Shown here: piece by piece, positions 36,058-44,688 of the stretch
How the letters are laid out: every line of letters begins with the position of its first letter
Numbering within the stretch: the stretch's first letter is position 1
Assembly: GCF_030345705.1 (NCBI RefSeq)
Contig: NZ_JAUASW010000001.1
Span: forward strand, 3,034,711 to 3,098,710
Reading direction: 5' to 3'
Length of the DNA: 64,000 nt
Origin: Pelomonas sp. SE-A7
Lineage (GTDB): Bacteria > Pseudomonadota > Gammaproteobacteria > Burkholderiales > Burkholderiaceae_C
Notes under the pieces: generated by a model
The model's database searches: none
The model's input: the letters and a program-made list of their open reading frames with translations, nothing else
What the model was told of the DNA's origin: nothing
Position numbers and translations under genes: made by a program

Positions 36058-36944
36058 GACTGGCCAGCAATGGCTTGCAGTTCGAACTGCTGGACGAGGG
36101 GCCGAGTGACGGCCGCCCGCTGCTGATGATCATGGGCCTGGGCATGCAGCTGACCGCCTGGCCCGAAGGCCTGGTCAGGCAGCTGCACCAGCGCGGCTTT
36201 CGCACGCTGCGCTTCGACAATCGCGACATTGGCCTTTCGAGCTTCCTGGACGAGCAGGGCCTGCCCAATCTGGGCCTGACGGCAATGCTGTACGCGATGC
36301 ACCTGCCCACGCCGCATCCCCCGTACTCGGTGCAGGACATGGCACTGGATGCGCTGGGCCTGCTGGACGCGCTGGGCCTGAAGACGGACGTCCATGTGCT
36401 GGGCGTGTCCATGGGTGGCATGATCGCCCAGCGCCTGGCCCTGCTGGCGCCGGAGCGGCTGCGCAGTCTCAGCCTGATGATGACCAGCAGCGGCTCGCGC
36501 CGCCTGCCCGGCCCGACGATGCGGGTGCGCAGCGCGTTGATGAAGCGGCCGGCCAATCCGCAGGACCTGGACAGCGTGACCGAGCACATGCTGGGCATCT
36601 ACCGCCTGATAGGCAGCCCCGGCTTCGCGCCCGACGAGGTCGAGCTGCGCGAGCGCGTTTCGGCCCATGTGAGGCGCAGCTACCACCCGCGCGGCGTGGC
36701 CCGCCAGCTGGCGGCCGTGGTGGCCGATGTAGAAAGGGCCAAGCTGCTGGGCCAGATCCGCACGCCCACCCACATCACCCATGGCCGGGCCGATCCGCTG
36801 GTGCCGGTGGCCGCCGCGCCCGACCTGCAGCGCCGCATCCCGGGCGCTTCGCTGGACCTGATAGACGGCCTGGGCCACGACCTGCCGGCCGCGCTGTGGC
36901 CGCATTTCGTGGCCGGCATCGCCGAGGTGGCGGAGCGGCGCTAG
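36054..36944 (+). CDS. Alpha/beta hydrolase, epoxide hydrolase/esterase-like
   Basis: The 296-aa protein starts at ATG 36054 within the previous stop. The alpha/beta hydrolase features are LLMIMGLGMQLTAWPEGL near residue 23, RFDNRDIGLSS, nucleophile Ser in LGVSMGGMIAQRLA near 120, Asp in HGRADPLVP and His in DGLGHDLPA. The FDNRDIGLS stretch is typical of hydrolases acting on lactones or esters of the 3-oxoadipate enol-lactonase group. The stop codon overlaps that of the convergent LuxR gene. Confidence 0.85.
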   Translation: MRLASNGLQFELLDEGPSDGRPLLMIMGLGMQLTAWPEGLVRQLHQRGFRTLRFDNRDIGLSSFLDEQGLPNLGLTAMLYAMHLPTPHPPYSVQDMALDALGLLDALGLKTDVHVLGVSMGGMIAQRLALLAPERLRSLSLMMTSSGSRRLPGPTMRVRSALMKRPANPQDLDSVTEHMLGIYRLIGSPGFAPDEVELRERVSAHVRRSYHPRGVARQLAAVVADVERAKLLGQIRTPTHITHGRADPLVPVAAAPDLQRRIPGASLDLIDGLGHDLPAALWPHFVAGIAEVAERR

Positions 36945-38611
36945 AGCAAGCCCAGCGCGCGGGCGCGGGTCACCGCATGCTTGCGCGAGCCGGCATCGAG
37001 CTTGGCGTAGACCTTCTTCAGGTGCCACTTGACCGTCTCGTCGCCTATGGCCATGGCCGTGGCGATTTCCTTGTTCGCATAGTTCAGCGCCAGCAGCTTG
37101 AGCACCTCGTGCTCCTTGGGCGTCAGGCGCAGCGCGGCATGGCCGTCGGCCTCGTCCGGCAGCGGCGCGGCGAAAGCCGGCCGCCACAGGCCGGCGGCAT
37201 CGCTGACCGGCGCGCCGCGGACCGGCGTGGCGATGGGCCGGGTCTCCAGCAGCTCGACCGCCCGGCGCGCGTGGCCATAGGCCTCCTGCCAGTCGCCGGC
37301 CGCGGCACAGTCCTCGGCCAGCAGGCGGAACAGATGCGGCTGCGGCTTCCAGCCCGGCAGGCGGCGACCTTCTTCCAGCGTTGCCCGCGCGTAGTGCAGG
37401 GCCGCGGTAGCGGCCGTCATGCCGGCCGGCGCGGGCAGGTCGGGGTGGCGCCGGTGGATCTCGGCCAGCGCCTCGTAGACATCGACCTGCAGCGCGCTGA
37501 AACCATGGATCGCGCTGAGCTGCTCGCATTCGGCGATGGCCGCCAGGGCGGCCTCCGGCTGCGCCGCAGCCGCCAGTGCGCGGGCCTGGTTGATCAGGCA
37601 CAGGGCCAGGTTGTCGGTCGAACTGGCCTCGCGATACATGCGGATGGCCTCGGCCACATGGGCCACGGCCTCGATACCGCGTCCCAGCAGCAGCAGCGAG
37701 CGGGCCAGCTCGCCGCAGGCGTTGGCGCGGTTGATGCCGCCCGGCGTGGCGGCCAGCGAACGCAGGGCCGCGCCGGCCATGGCATGCGCCTCGTCGGGCC
37801 GGCCCAGCTCATTGAACAGGGCCGCCAAGCGGGTCTGGCTGGCGCCCAGCAGGGCGGGCCAGCCGGTCTGCTGGGCCACGCCTTCGGCCAGGTCGAAGCA
37901 GGCCACGGCATCATCGATCTCGCCCAGGCTTTGCAGCGCCGTGCCGGCATTCATCACGCAGACCACGGCCAGCCGCAGCAGGCCCACGCGCTGGGCCTGT
38001 TCGCTGGCATGCAGGAACAGCGAGGCCGATTCGGCCAGCTCGCGACGCGACAGCCGCAGGGCGCGGGCCGCGCTCCACAGCGCATCGCAGGCCGGATCGG
38101 CCACCAGGGTTTCGCTCAAGGCCAGCTCGGGCTGGGCAAAGGAGCGCTCGTAGGCCTCCCAGGCCTGGGCCTGGGCCTGACGGTCCAGCAGGCGCGCTTC
38201 GCCGTAGACGGCGGCCGCCCGGCCGTACGCTTCCAGCTCACGCTCGCGCTGGCCGCGCGCCTTGGCCACGGCGGCCTCGGCCAGCAGCGCGTCGCCGCTG
38301 GCCATGGGATCCGGCCATTCGGCCAGCTGGCGGCGTGCCTGGGCCAGGCGGTCCTCGGCCTCGTCGAACTGGCTGTACATCGCCGCGATCTCGGAGCGGA
38401 TCAGGGCCAGGCGTATCAGCACCCGCTGAGCTGCCGCACCGGTCTCGTCGCCCAGCGCCTGACGGGCCTGGTCGGCCAGGGTCAGGGCCCTTCGGCTGTC
38501 GCGCTGGCGCAGGGCCCAGGCCAGGGCAGTGAGGGCCGCGGCCCCACCGGCGACGGCCTCGGTTTCCAGCAGAGCCAGGTCGGCTTGGGGCGGATACAGC
38601 AGCATGGCCAA
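36941..38611 (-). CDS. LuxR-type regulator with TPR-like region, lacking the MalT ATPase domain
   Basis: This 556-aa protein has TPR-like helical repeats (about 25-440) and a C-terminal LuxR helix-turn-helix at about 490-550 (LTPKEHEVLKLLALNYANKE, IATAMAIGDETVKWHLKKVY). MalT-type regulators of about 900 residues carry an N-terminal NTPase that is absent here, so the protein is either a shortened MalT relative or a true TPR-LuxR class. The likely ligand-binding part is the repeat domain. It converges on the preceding hydrolase gene. Starts at 38611 or 38605 are both possible. Confidence 0.85.
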   Translation of the reverse strand: MAMLLYPPQADLALLETEAVAGGAAALTALAWALRQRDSRRALTLADQARQALGDETGAAAQRVLIRLALIRSEIAAMYSQFDEAEDRLAQARRQLAEWPDPMASGDALLAEAAVAKARGQRERELEAYGRAAAVYGEARLLDRQAQAQAWEAYERSFAQPELALSETLVADPACDALWSAARALRLSRRELAESASLFLHASEQAQRVGLLRLAVVCVMNAGTALQSLGEIDDAVACFDLAEGVAQQTGWPALLGASQTRLAALFNELGRPDEAHAMAGAALRSLAATPGGINRANACGELARSLLLLGRGIEAVAHVAEAIRMYREASSTDNLALCLINQARALAAAAQPEAALAAIAECEQLSAIHGFSALQVDVYEALAEIHRRHPDLPAPAGMTAATAALHYARATLEEGRRLPGWKPQPHLFRLLAEDCAAAGDWQEAYGHARRAVELLETRPIATPVRGAPVSDAAGLWRPAFAAPLPDEADGHAALRLTPKEHEVLKLLALNYANKEIATAMAIGDETVKWHLKKVYAKLDAGSRKHAVTRARALGLL

Positions 38612-38668
38612 GATTCTAGAAAGCCACCAGGGCTAAGATGCCGCGCCGAAACCCTAGCCCTGTGCCGC

Positions 38669-39112
38669 ATGAACATCGCCTGGAGCCTATTCACCCCCTG
38701 GAGCGCCCTGCTCGGCGGCGCGCTGATCGGCCTGGCGGCCGCGCTCTACTTGTTGGGCAACGGCCGCATCGCGGGCATTGCCGGCATCGTCGGCGGCGCC
38801 TTGCAGCAGCTGCGCAGCGGGGGCCGCATCAAGCCTGACGCGGTGCGCCTGCTCTTCATCGCCGGATTGCTGATCGCGCCCTGGGCCTGGCAGCTGTTCG
38901 CGCCGCTGCCGGTGGCCCGCGTCGACGTGGGCCCGCTCGGCCTGGTGATTGCAGGCCTGCTGGTGGGCTTCGGCGTGCGCCTGGGCAATGGCTGCACCAG
39001 CGGCCACGGGGTCTGCGGCCTGAGCCGGCTGTCGCCGCGCTCGCTGGCCAATGTGCTGGCCTTCATGGGTGCCGGCTTCGTCACCGTCTACGTGCTGCGG
39101 CACCTGCTTTGA
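38669..39112 (+). CDS. YeeE/YedE family protein, first half-size unit
   Basis: This 147-aa membrane protein has four hydrophobic helices and the YeeE/YedE cysteine motif RLGNGCTSGHGVCGLSRLS near residue 110. Family members (TsuA/YeeE) import thiosulfate and use such cysteines. This gene and the next are two half-size proteins that probably associate, as in the common bacterial pair. The stop TGA lies just before the start region of the next gene. Context with a persulfide dioxygenase suggests sulfide/thiosulfate handling. Confidence 0.88.
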   Translation: MNIAWSLFTPWSALLGGALIGLAAALYLLGNGRIAGIAGIVGGALQQLRSGGRIKPDAVRLLFIAGLLIAPWAWQLFAPLPVARVDVGPLGLVIAGLLVGFGVRLGNGCTSGHGVCGLSRLSPRSLANVLAFMGAGFVTVYVLRHLL

Positions 39113-39129
39113 GCGAACTGGGACTCGCG

Positions 39130-39549
39130 ATGAAACGTCTGGTCTTCGCCTTCTTCAGCGGCCTGGTCTTCGGCCTCGGCCTGCTTGCCAGTGGCATGAG
39201 CAACCCGGCCAAGGTGCTGGGCTTCCTGGACCTGGCAGGCGCCTGGGATCCCAGCCTGGCCCTGGTCATGGCCGGCGCCATCGCCGTCGGCCTGGTCGCC
39301 TTTGCCCTGGCCAAGGGTCGTCGCAAGTCCTGGAGCGGCGAGGCCATGCTGCTGCCCACTTCCACGCAGATCGACGCCCGGCTGCTGATCGGCGGCCTGC
39401 TGTTCGGCACAGGCTGGGGCATCGCCGGCTTCTGCCCGGGACCGGCCCTGGTGGCCCTGGGTGCGGGCTTCGGCCCGGCCCTGATCTTCGTGCCGGCCCT
39501 GCTGGCCGGCATGCTGCTGCACGACCTGTGGCTGGGTGACCGCGCCTAG
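39130..39549 (+). CDS. YeeE/YedE-type (DUF6691) protein, second half-size unit
   Basis: The start is ATG 39130, giving 139 residues; an in-frame TTG at 39109 overlapping the previous stop is also possible. It has four helices, opens MKRLVFAFFSGLVFGLGLLA, and carries GWGIAGFCPGPALVALGAG, where the single Cys lies in a GxCPGP motif typical of the DUF6691 partner. It likely forms a heteromeric thiosulfate or sulfur-compound carrier with the preceding protein. The persulfide dioxygenase gene begins 28 bases later. Confidence 0.88.
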   Translation: MKRLVFAFFSGLVFGLGLLASGMSNPAKVLGFLDLAGAWDPSLALVMAGAIAVGLVAFALAKGRRKSWSGEAMLLPTSTQIDARLLIGGLLFGTGWGIAGFCPGPALVALGAGFGPALIFVPALLAGMLLHDLWLGDRA

Positions 39550-39577
39550 GCCGCCCCGCGTTCTGGAGACTACATCC

Positions 39578-40675
39578 ATGCTGATCTTCCGCCAGCTGTT
39601 CGATACCGCATCCTCGACCTACACCTACCTGCTCGGCGACAGTGCCAGCGGCGAGGCCCTGCTGATCGATCCGGTGTTCGAGCATGAGCGCCGCGACCTG
39701 GCCTTGTTGAACGAGCTGGGACTGAGCCTGGTCGCCACGCTGGACACCCATGTGCACGCCGACCACGTGACCGGCGCCTGGCTGCTCAAGCAGCACGCGG
39801 GCAGCCAGATCCTGCTGGCCGAGGCCTCGGGTGCCAGCGGCGCCGACCGGATGCTGCGCCATGGCGAGCGGGTCTCGTTCGGCAAGCGCTGGCTGGAGGT
39901 GCGCGCCACGCCCGGCCACACCAGCGGCTGCCTCAGCTATGTGCTGGACGACCAGAGCATGGCCTTCACCGGCGACGCGCTGCTGATACGCGGCTGCGGC
40001 CGCACCGATTTCCAGCAGGGCAGCCCGGCGATGCTGTACCGCTCGGTCCATGAGCAGTTGCTGTCGCTGCCGGCCCATTGCCTGCTGTACCCGGGCCACG
40101 ACTACCGCGGCCTGACGGTCACCAGCGTGGCCGAGGAGCGCCGCTACAACCCGCGCCTGGGCGGCGACGTCAACGAGGGCGACTTCAGCGGCTACATGAA
40201 CCACCTGGGCCTGCCCCATCCCAAGCTGATGGACTTGGCCGTGCCCGCCAACCTGCGCTGCGGCCAACCGGCCGACGGCACGGCCCGTGGCGCCGATGCC
40301 GAGTCCGACTGGGCACCGCTGACCCTGGCCTTCAGCGGCATCTGGGAAATCCAGGCCGGCGTGCTGGCTGAGCGCCTGGCCGACGGCACGGCGCCGCAGC
40401 AGATCCAGCTGGTCGACGTGCGCGAGCCGCAGGAGTTCAGCGACGCCCTGGGCCATATCCCGGGCGCCAAGCTGCTGCCGCTGAACCAGCTGACCCAGCG
40501 CCTGGACGAGCTGGACCGCGAGCGGCCGGTGGTAGCGGTGTGCCGCTCGGGTGCCCGCTCGGCCCAGGCCACGGTGCTGCTGCGCAAGGCCGGCCTGGCG
40601 CGCGTGGCCAACCTGGCCGGCGGCATGCTGCGCTGGCGCGCCGAGCAGCTGCCGGTCGAGGACGGCCAGGAATAG
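39578..40675 (+). CDS. Persulfide dioxygenase-rhodanese fusion (Blh/PRF type)
   Basis: The 365-aa fusion has an ETHE1-like metallo-beta-lactamase domain (about 1-235), with iron/zinc ligands H58, H60, D62 and H63 in THVHADH plus later histidines in ATPGHTSG and YPGHDYRG. A single rhodanese domain (about 255-355) has active Cys322 in VAVCRSGARSAQ. Fusions of this kind oxidise glutathione persulfide to sulfite and exchange sulfane sulfur with thiosulfate. Adjacent YeeE-type genes make a compact sulfide-detoxification module. No BigR/CsoR regulator was found here. Confidence 0.9.
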   Translation: MLIFRQLFDTASSTYTYLLGDSASGEALLIDPVFEHERRDLALLNELGLSLVATLDTHVHADHVTGAWLLKQHAGSQILLAEASGASGADRMLRHGERVSFGKRWLEVRATPGHTSGCLSYVLDDQSMAFTGDALLIRGCGRTDFQQGSPAMLYRSVHEQLLSLPAHCLLYPGHDYRGLTVTSVAEERRYNPRLGGDVNEGDFSGYMNHLGLPHPKLMDLAVPANLRCGQPADGTARGADAESDWAPLTLAFSGIWEIQAGVLAERLADGTAPQQIQLVDVREPQEFSDALGHIPGAKLLPLNQLTQRLDELDRERPVVAVCRSGARSAQATVLLRKAGLARVANLAGGMLRWRAEQLPVEDGQE

Positions 40676-40693
40676 AAACTCAGTCCACTCAGC

Positions 40694-41032
40694 TCAGGCG
40701 CGCACGCGCCCCAGCTTGAGCAGGCGGGCCGTGATGGCGCCGCGGCTGCGCTGGTGCGCCTGCATCAGCTCGGCCATGCTAAGGCCCTGGTCGAACTCGC
40801 TGCCGAGGCGCTGCTCCTCGTCGCTGCTCCAGGGCAGGCCGGCCTTGGCCGGCGCCGGCCGGGCGCGCGCCAGGCTTTGCACCTGGGCATGCAAGGCCTG
40901 GGCGGCCAGCACCATGGCCCGCAAGACCTGCGGCTGGTTGAGCAGATGATGGTCCGGCAGCATCTCGCCGGTCTCCGGGTCCACGCCATCGGCCAGCTGG
41001 GCAATCAGCTGGCGCGCCTGTTCTGGGCTCAT
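40694..41032 (-). CDS. Hypothetical protein, 112 aa, helical
   Basis: This protein is entirely helical, opens MSPEQARQLIAQLADGVDPE and has a C-terminal stretch DEEQRLGSEFDQGLSMAELM followed by QRSRGAITARLLKLGRV that looks like a helix-turn-helix. I have seen proteins of this build in Burkholderiales but know no function. It may be a small DNA-binding protein. It stands alone between the convergent dioxygenase gene and the RidA gene. Confidence 0.7.
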   Translation of the reverse strand: MSPEQARQLIAQLADGVDPETGEMLPDHHLLNQPQVLRAMVLAAQALHAQVQSLARARPAPAKAGLPWSSDEEQRLGSEFDQGLSMAELMQAHQRSRGAITARLLKLGRVRA

Positions 41033-41132
41033 GGTGCTCCTCCTGTCCCTCGTCCACGGATGGCCTCGATCGGGCCTGGGCGATGAGGCTAACGTTTACA
41101 AGAAGCGCCCACGTCCTGCTTGTTGTGGAGAT

Positions 41133-41558
41133 TCAAGCCGGCGACGGCCGGCAGGCCACCACGTCGACCTCGACGAACCAGGCCGGATCGACCAGGGCGG
41201 CGACGAAGACCGCGGTCGAGGCCGGACGGTGCGAGCCCAGGTGCTTGAGCCGCGCCGCGCGCACCGCGTCGCCATCCTGGCCGGCCACCATGTAGGTGGT
41301 CAGCTTGACGATGTCGGTCGGCCGCAGCCCCTGCGAAGCCAGCAGGGTAACGATGTTGGCGAACACCTGGTCCGCCTGCTCGGCAATGCCGGGCGGCGTG
41401 CTGCCGTCGGGCCGCACACCCAGCTGGCCCGACAGGTAGACCAGCTCGCCGCCGGCCGGCACGCGGACCACATGGCTGTAGAGCCCCAGCGGCGGATGGA
41501 CGCCGTCGGGGTTGACGAAGCAGAGCGAAGAAGGAGGACGAGGCGGAGCAGAAGTCAT
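41133..41558 (-). CDS. RidA/YjgF family protein
   Basis: The 141-aa product has the RidA fold: YLSGQLGVRPDG near residue 40, DQVFANIVTLLASQGLRPTD, and VKLTTYMVAGQD. The active-site arginine appears in the VRAARLKHLG region. The C-terminus is DPAWFVEVDVVA, the standard VEIEAIA-like strand. RidA enzymes deaminate reactive enamines and imines. The branch cannot be assigned from the sequence alone. It stands as an isolated gene. Confidence 0.9.
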   Translation of the reverse strand: MTSAPPRPPSSLCFVNPDGVHPPLGLYSHVVRVPAGGELVYLSGQLGVRPDGSTPPGIAEQADQVFANIVTLLASQGLRPTDIVKLTTYMVAGQDGDAVRAARLKHLGSHRPASTAVFVAALVDPAWFVEVDVVACRPSPA

Positions 41559-41635
41559 GGCGGGCCCGTGGCTGCAACTGCGTGCTTATAGCCGGGCCCT
41601 GCCGGCGGCGCAGCAACCCGGTGAAGGCCAGGGAC

Positions 41636-42373
41636 TTAGGCCGAAGGCGGCGGCCGTCGGAACACCGCGCAGGCACCGTCGCTGGAGTCCAGCATCTGGC
41701 ATTCGAGATGGAACTCCCGGGCCCAGCGCTGCCGCAGGTTGTCGGCCCGGGGCTCGTCGGCATCATCGAGCAGGACCTCGTCGCAGCCTATGCCCAGCCG
41801 GGCCAGCGTGGGCAGCAGGCCATAGCGCCACTGCAACTGGGCAGCCCCCCATTCGGGATGCACCGCAGGTCCGTCGCACAGGGCAAGGCCGAACTGGCGC
41901 GGCAAGCGCTCTCCCAGCGCCTCGGCGTCGTACCAGACGAAGCCACCGTGGTCCTTGAGCGGCGCCAGGACGATCTCCACGTTGCCGATGGCGCAGGCCT
42001 GCAGCCGACCCTGCACGAAGCGCGCCCAGCCGGCATCCTGCTCCAGGCTCCAGACGTTCTGGCCACGGGCCTCGGCGACCAGGGCCACGACCAGCGTGGT
42101 CAGGCCGCTGCCGCATTCGAGCACCGGGCCCTGGCTCAGCTCGGCCCGGCTGATCACCTCGGCGACATAGGTCTCGTCGGCCGAATAGGCCTCGTTGCCC
42201 CAGGCATGGCGCAAGCGGCGGATGGCCTCGGTGTCGGGCCTGAAGCCTCTGCGGACCGCGTGCACATACTGTGCGATCCGGTGGGCGGCGAGCCGGTCTT
42301 GGGCCGGCTGCAACAGGCCCTGGCGCACCAGGCGCTTGGCCAATTTGAGAGGGCTCGACAGGGGTGGCGTCAT
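41636..42373 (-). CDS. Class I SAM-dependent methyltransferase-like protein
   Basis: The start at ATG 42373 gives 245 residues. The Rossmann motif I is LECGSGLTTLVVALVAEA near residue 90, followed by an acidic strand end in VWSLEQDAGW; motif IV-like LALCDGP is near 170. It has a helical N-terminus with RRLRHAWGNEAYSADETYV. No substrate is evident, and no neighbouring gene gives a hint. The longer frame to 42799 covers a real GFA gene in another frame and is rejected. Confidence 0.78.
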   Translation of the reverse strand: MTPPLSSPLKLAKRLVRQGLLQPAQDRLAAHRIAQYVHAVRRGFRPDTEAIRRLRHAWGNEAYSADETYVAEVISRAELSQGPVLECGSGLTTLVVALVAEARGQNVWSLEQDAGWARFVQGRLQACAIGNVEIVLAPLKDHGGFVWYDAEALGERLPRQFGLALCDGPAVHPEWGAAQLQWRYGLLPTLARLGIGCDEVLLDDADEPRADNLRQRWAREFHLECQMLDSSDGACAVFRRPPPSA

Positions 42374-42486
42374 GGCTGGGCTCCGCGGTGGCGACCTGCT
42401 GCCGCCGATTATGGGCAACCCGCGTGACGCATGGATGATCAAGCCGGGCGACGTCCTCGACATCAGCGACGCCCGGGGCCCGCCAC

Positions 42487-42882
42487 TCAGGGAAAGTGTT
42501 CCGCCGCGGGAGGCGGCACGACCCAGCGGTGCATGCGCGATTCGTAGACGGAGACGGACGGCGTCGGAAAGCCCGGATCGGCAAACGCGCCTATCGGCAC
42601 CGCCAGGAACTCCGGCATGGCCTCGATCTCGTAATAGACCGTGTCCCCACAGGTCGGGCAGAAGTGGAAGCGGGCCCGGCCGCCTTCGTCGCCCACACGC
42701 ACATAGCTCGTCGAGATTCCCGTCAGCGACACCTGCGCCCGCGGATAACGGGCCTGGGCTGCGAACACGCTGCCCGAGCGGCGCTGGCAGGCCAGGCAAT
42801 GGCAGATGGAGATACGCACGGGATCGCCGTGGACCTGGGCCCTGAGCTGGCCGCAGGTGCAGGAGGCTAGGCGGGACGACAT
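42487..42882 (-). CDS. GFA family protein (glutathione-dependent formaldehyde-activating-like)
   Basis: This 131-aa protein carries the zinc-binding cysteines of the CENP-V/GFA fold: C8 and C10 in SCTCGQL, C27, C29 and C32 in ICHCLACQRRSG, and C75 and C78 in HFCPTCGDT. The pattern is complete, so the zinc sites should form. The original formaldehyde-glutathione role has been shown for few members; most are uncharacterised. It is a monocistronic gene. Confidence 0.9.
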   Translation of the reverse strand: MSSRLASCTCGQLRAQVHGDPVRISICHCLACQRRSGSVFAAQARYPRAQVSLTGISTSYVRVGDEGGRARFHFCPTCGDTVYYEIEAMPEFLAVPIGAFADPGFPTPSVSVYESRMHRWVVPPPAAEHFP

Positions 42883-42945
42883 GGCGGACTTCTCCTGGTG
42901 GGTAGATCAGCGAAGCCCGAGCTTAGCCCGCAGCAGCCACCCTGC

Positions 42946-43287
42946 TCAGGACCGCGGATCGTCCCCGAAGACGCGCAGCTCCTGCTCGCAGCGGCAAGCC
43001 TTGGCAATGCGCGCCGCCCACACCAGCGCTTGCTCGCGCGAGGGCAGCTCCAGCACGGTGAAGCCGCCGTTCAGCGGCGGTGCCCAGGGGTAGCCGCCTT
43101 CGGCGAACGCGCCGTCGGCCGAGACCAGCAGGGGAGGCACCGCTTCGTCGATGCCACCGGCAAAGAGATAAACGCCCGCGGCTTTCGCCTCATCGATCAC
43201 CGCATGCGCAGCGCGACCCACCGCTTCCATCTCTTCCGCAGGCACGACCATCGCGGCGCTGGGAAAGGAAATCAGGTACTTGGCCAT
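42946..43287 (-). CDS. YciI-like (YCII-related domain) protein
   Basis: The 113-aa product starts at ATG 43287 and opens MAKYLISFPSAAMVVPAEEM, the usual YCII beta strand. It has the dimeric ferredoxin-like pattern with GGFTVLELPSREQALVWAARI near the end. Such proteins are often paired with ECF sigma factors or act as small dehydratases; neither partner is present here. The function is unknown. Confidence 0.85.
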   Translation of the reverse strand: MAKYLISFPSAAMVVPAEEMEAVGRAAHAVIDEAKAAGVYLFAGGIDEAVPPLLVSADGAFAEGGYPWAPPLNGGFTVLELPSREQALVWAARIAKACRCEQELRVFGDDPRS

Positions 43288-43360
43288 GCTGCGTCTCCCT
43301 GGCGGGTCGGTGGAGGGCTTGGACGATCGGGGGCCCGGGGCGACCGAAAGACGCGGGCGC

Positions 43361-43747
43361 TCACACGTCGAGCCTGAAGCCGAGGTCGACTTCAGAGGCC
43401 GGCTTGCCGCCGACGCCCCAGTTGTCGAGCGAGGGCTCATGCAGGATCACCGTGATGTCCGACGACGCGATGCCCAGCTCGTCGAAGCGCCGGGCAATCT
43501 CGGCGTACAGCTTTCTCTTGGCATCCAGCGAGCGCCCGGGAAATATCTGGATCTCGACCAGGGTGTAGTTCTCCGTCTTGCTCGGAGGCACCGGGAAATG
43601 CTCAGGCTTGTGCTCGACAAACCGAATCTGCTTGTCGTCCTCAGGCACCTTCAGCGCCAGCAACTGGGCCTGGTACACGGCGTCGATCAGCGCAGCAACT
43701 TCGGTCGATGAGCGGGGGCGACAGACTTCGATCTTGGCAATTGGCAT
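43361..43747 (-). CDS. Tautomerase family protein
   Basis: The 128-aa product starts at ATG 43747 and opens MPIAKIEVCRPRS, giving the catalytic N-terminal proline (Pro2 before Met removal) that defines the 4-oxalocrotonate tautomerase superfamily. The second half has YTLVEIQIFPGRSLDAKRKL and ends in WGVGGKPASE, both typical. It probably works as a small trimer. The physiological substrate is unknown. A fragment of a DUF4260-like gene lies directly upstream. Confidence 0.88.
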   Translation of the reverse strand: MPIAKIEVCRPRSSTEVAALIDAVYQAQLLALKVPEDDKQIRFVEHKPEHFPVPPSKTENYTLVEIQIFPGRSLDAKRKLYAEIARRFDELGIASSDITVILHEPSLDNWGVGGKPASEVDLGFRLDV

Positions 43748-43781
43748 GGGTGTCGATTCTGCACGCGACGCGCAGGAGCTG

Positions 43782-43877
43782 CCCGAACCGTGAGTAGGCA
43801 AACAGCGCCCCGATGAAGACGGCAGCCCCCTCGGCCCGCAGCAACAGCCTTACCTGCCCAGTCGTTGCGCCCTGCAT
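43782..43877 (-). pseudogene. Truncated DUF4260-like gene fragment
   Basis: The minus-strand frame from ATG 43877 reads MQGATTGQVRLLLRAEGAA then VFIGALFAYSRFG, which resembles the first membrane helix of DUF4260 proteins as I remember them. It then loses all similarity where the leader of the tautomerase gene begins. Full members run to about 120 residues. I read this as a 5' remnant left by a deletion between the normal chromosome and the cassette region. Confidence 0.45.
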
Positions 43878-43910
43878 TTGATCCTCGATGAAATCGGTCA
43901 GACACGTCGC

Positions 43911-44585
43911 TCAGCACCCGATGCCGCCATGACAGGCCAGCTTGGCCACGAGTGCACCGCCGGAGGCTCTCGACGAAAGAAAGAGACAAGCGCCACCACG
44001 GTTGTAGCCGCTGTACGCCACCAGAAGATCCAGCTTTCCATCTCCATCCAGGTCACCCGCCCAGAGGAGCCTGGCGGATGCCGAGAAATCTGAGGCCTGG
44101 TCTTCACTGACGACAAGGTCCTCAAGCTTGCTGCGCTTCGCCCCGTTCACCAGAAAAATATCGCCTCGCGAGACAACAAGCTGATATTGCTCGCCCTTGA
44201 ATGGGATGCCCAAGGCGTAGGACGGGGAAATTTCCCTTGGCTTGCCAAGGAAGCGCATATTGGGTGTGTCGATCTTCCCGGCACGAAGCGCCGGCGATCG
44301 AACCAGGGCCAACGCCTCCGGATGCCTGGACCCGATTCGAAGGCCCGTTGTCTGGCCTTGCGCGTCCAGCACCGCGTCGTAAATCTGCTCCGCAGAAACC
44401 ACGGTAGGGACGAGATGCCATAGGCCATCGACGACCACGAGCGCGAGCCAGCCGAGCCCCGGCCGTCTTGGCGCCTCATCGCCGTGGTAGTCCCCCGGTA
44501 CAAGCACACTCCATTGCTCATTGCCGGCCACGGCATGTGCCGAACCGGCAAGTGACAACACGGAAGCGATGATGAATTTGCGCAT
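43911..44585 (-). CDS. Secreted hypothetical protein with a calcium-loop-like motif, at the array's distal edge
   Basis: This 224-aa protein has a signal peptide (MRKFIIASVLSLAGSAHA) and a C-terminal DLDGDGKLDLLVAYSGYN loop of the dockerin/FG-GAP type (Asp at 1, 3, 5 and 9). A cysteine-rich end (GGACLF and KLACHGGIGC) may be disulfide-bonded. Its base composition is closer to the cassettes than to the flank and it reads the same way, but no attC lies beyond its 3' end. It is either the last cassette, having lost its attC, or the first host gene. No function is known. Confidence 0.7.
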   Translation of the reverse strand: MRKFIIASVLSLAGSAHAVAGNEQWSVLVPGDYHGDEAPRRPGLGWLALVVVDGLWHLVPTVVSAEQIYDAVLDAQGQTTGLRIGSRHPEALALVRSPALRAGKIDTPNMRFLGKPREISPSYALGIPFKGEQYQLVVSRGDIFLVNGAKRSKLEDLVVSEDQASDFSASARLLWAGDLDGDGKLDLLVAYSGYNRGGACLFLSSRASGGALVAKLACHGGIGC

Positions 44586-44646
44586 TCAGGCGATCTCGAA
44601 TTTCGGGTGCAAATGCGGCCGCCGCGCGTCTTGCGATGGCTTGCAG

Positions 44647-44676
44647 GCGCTTGTCGGATCGAGCGACTGGTTAGAC
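44647..44676 (-). repeat. Degenerate half attC at the array's distal end
   Basis: Only the right part of the standard site remains (a degraded CTTGTCGGATCGAGCGACTG followed by GTTAGAC at 44670-44676). The CCTAAC end cannot be found to the left, so the site is probably non-functional. Confidence 0.6.
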
Positions 44677-44688
44677 CGCACCTTAGGC

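Noticed and set aside
41089..41110. GGCTAACGTTT resembling an attC core outside the array
   Set aside because: No matching GTTRRRY core or stem lies within 150 bases; probably chance.
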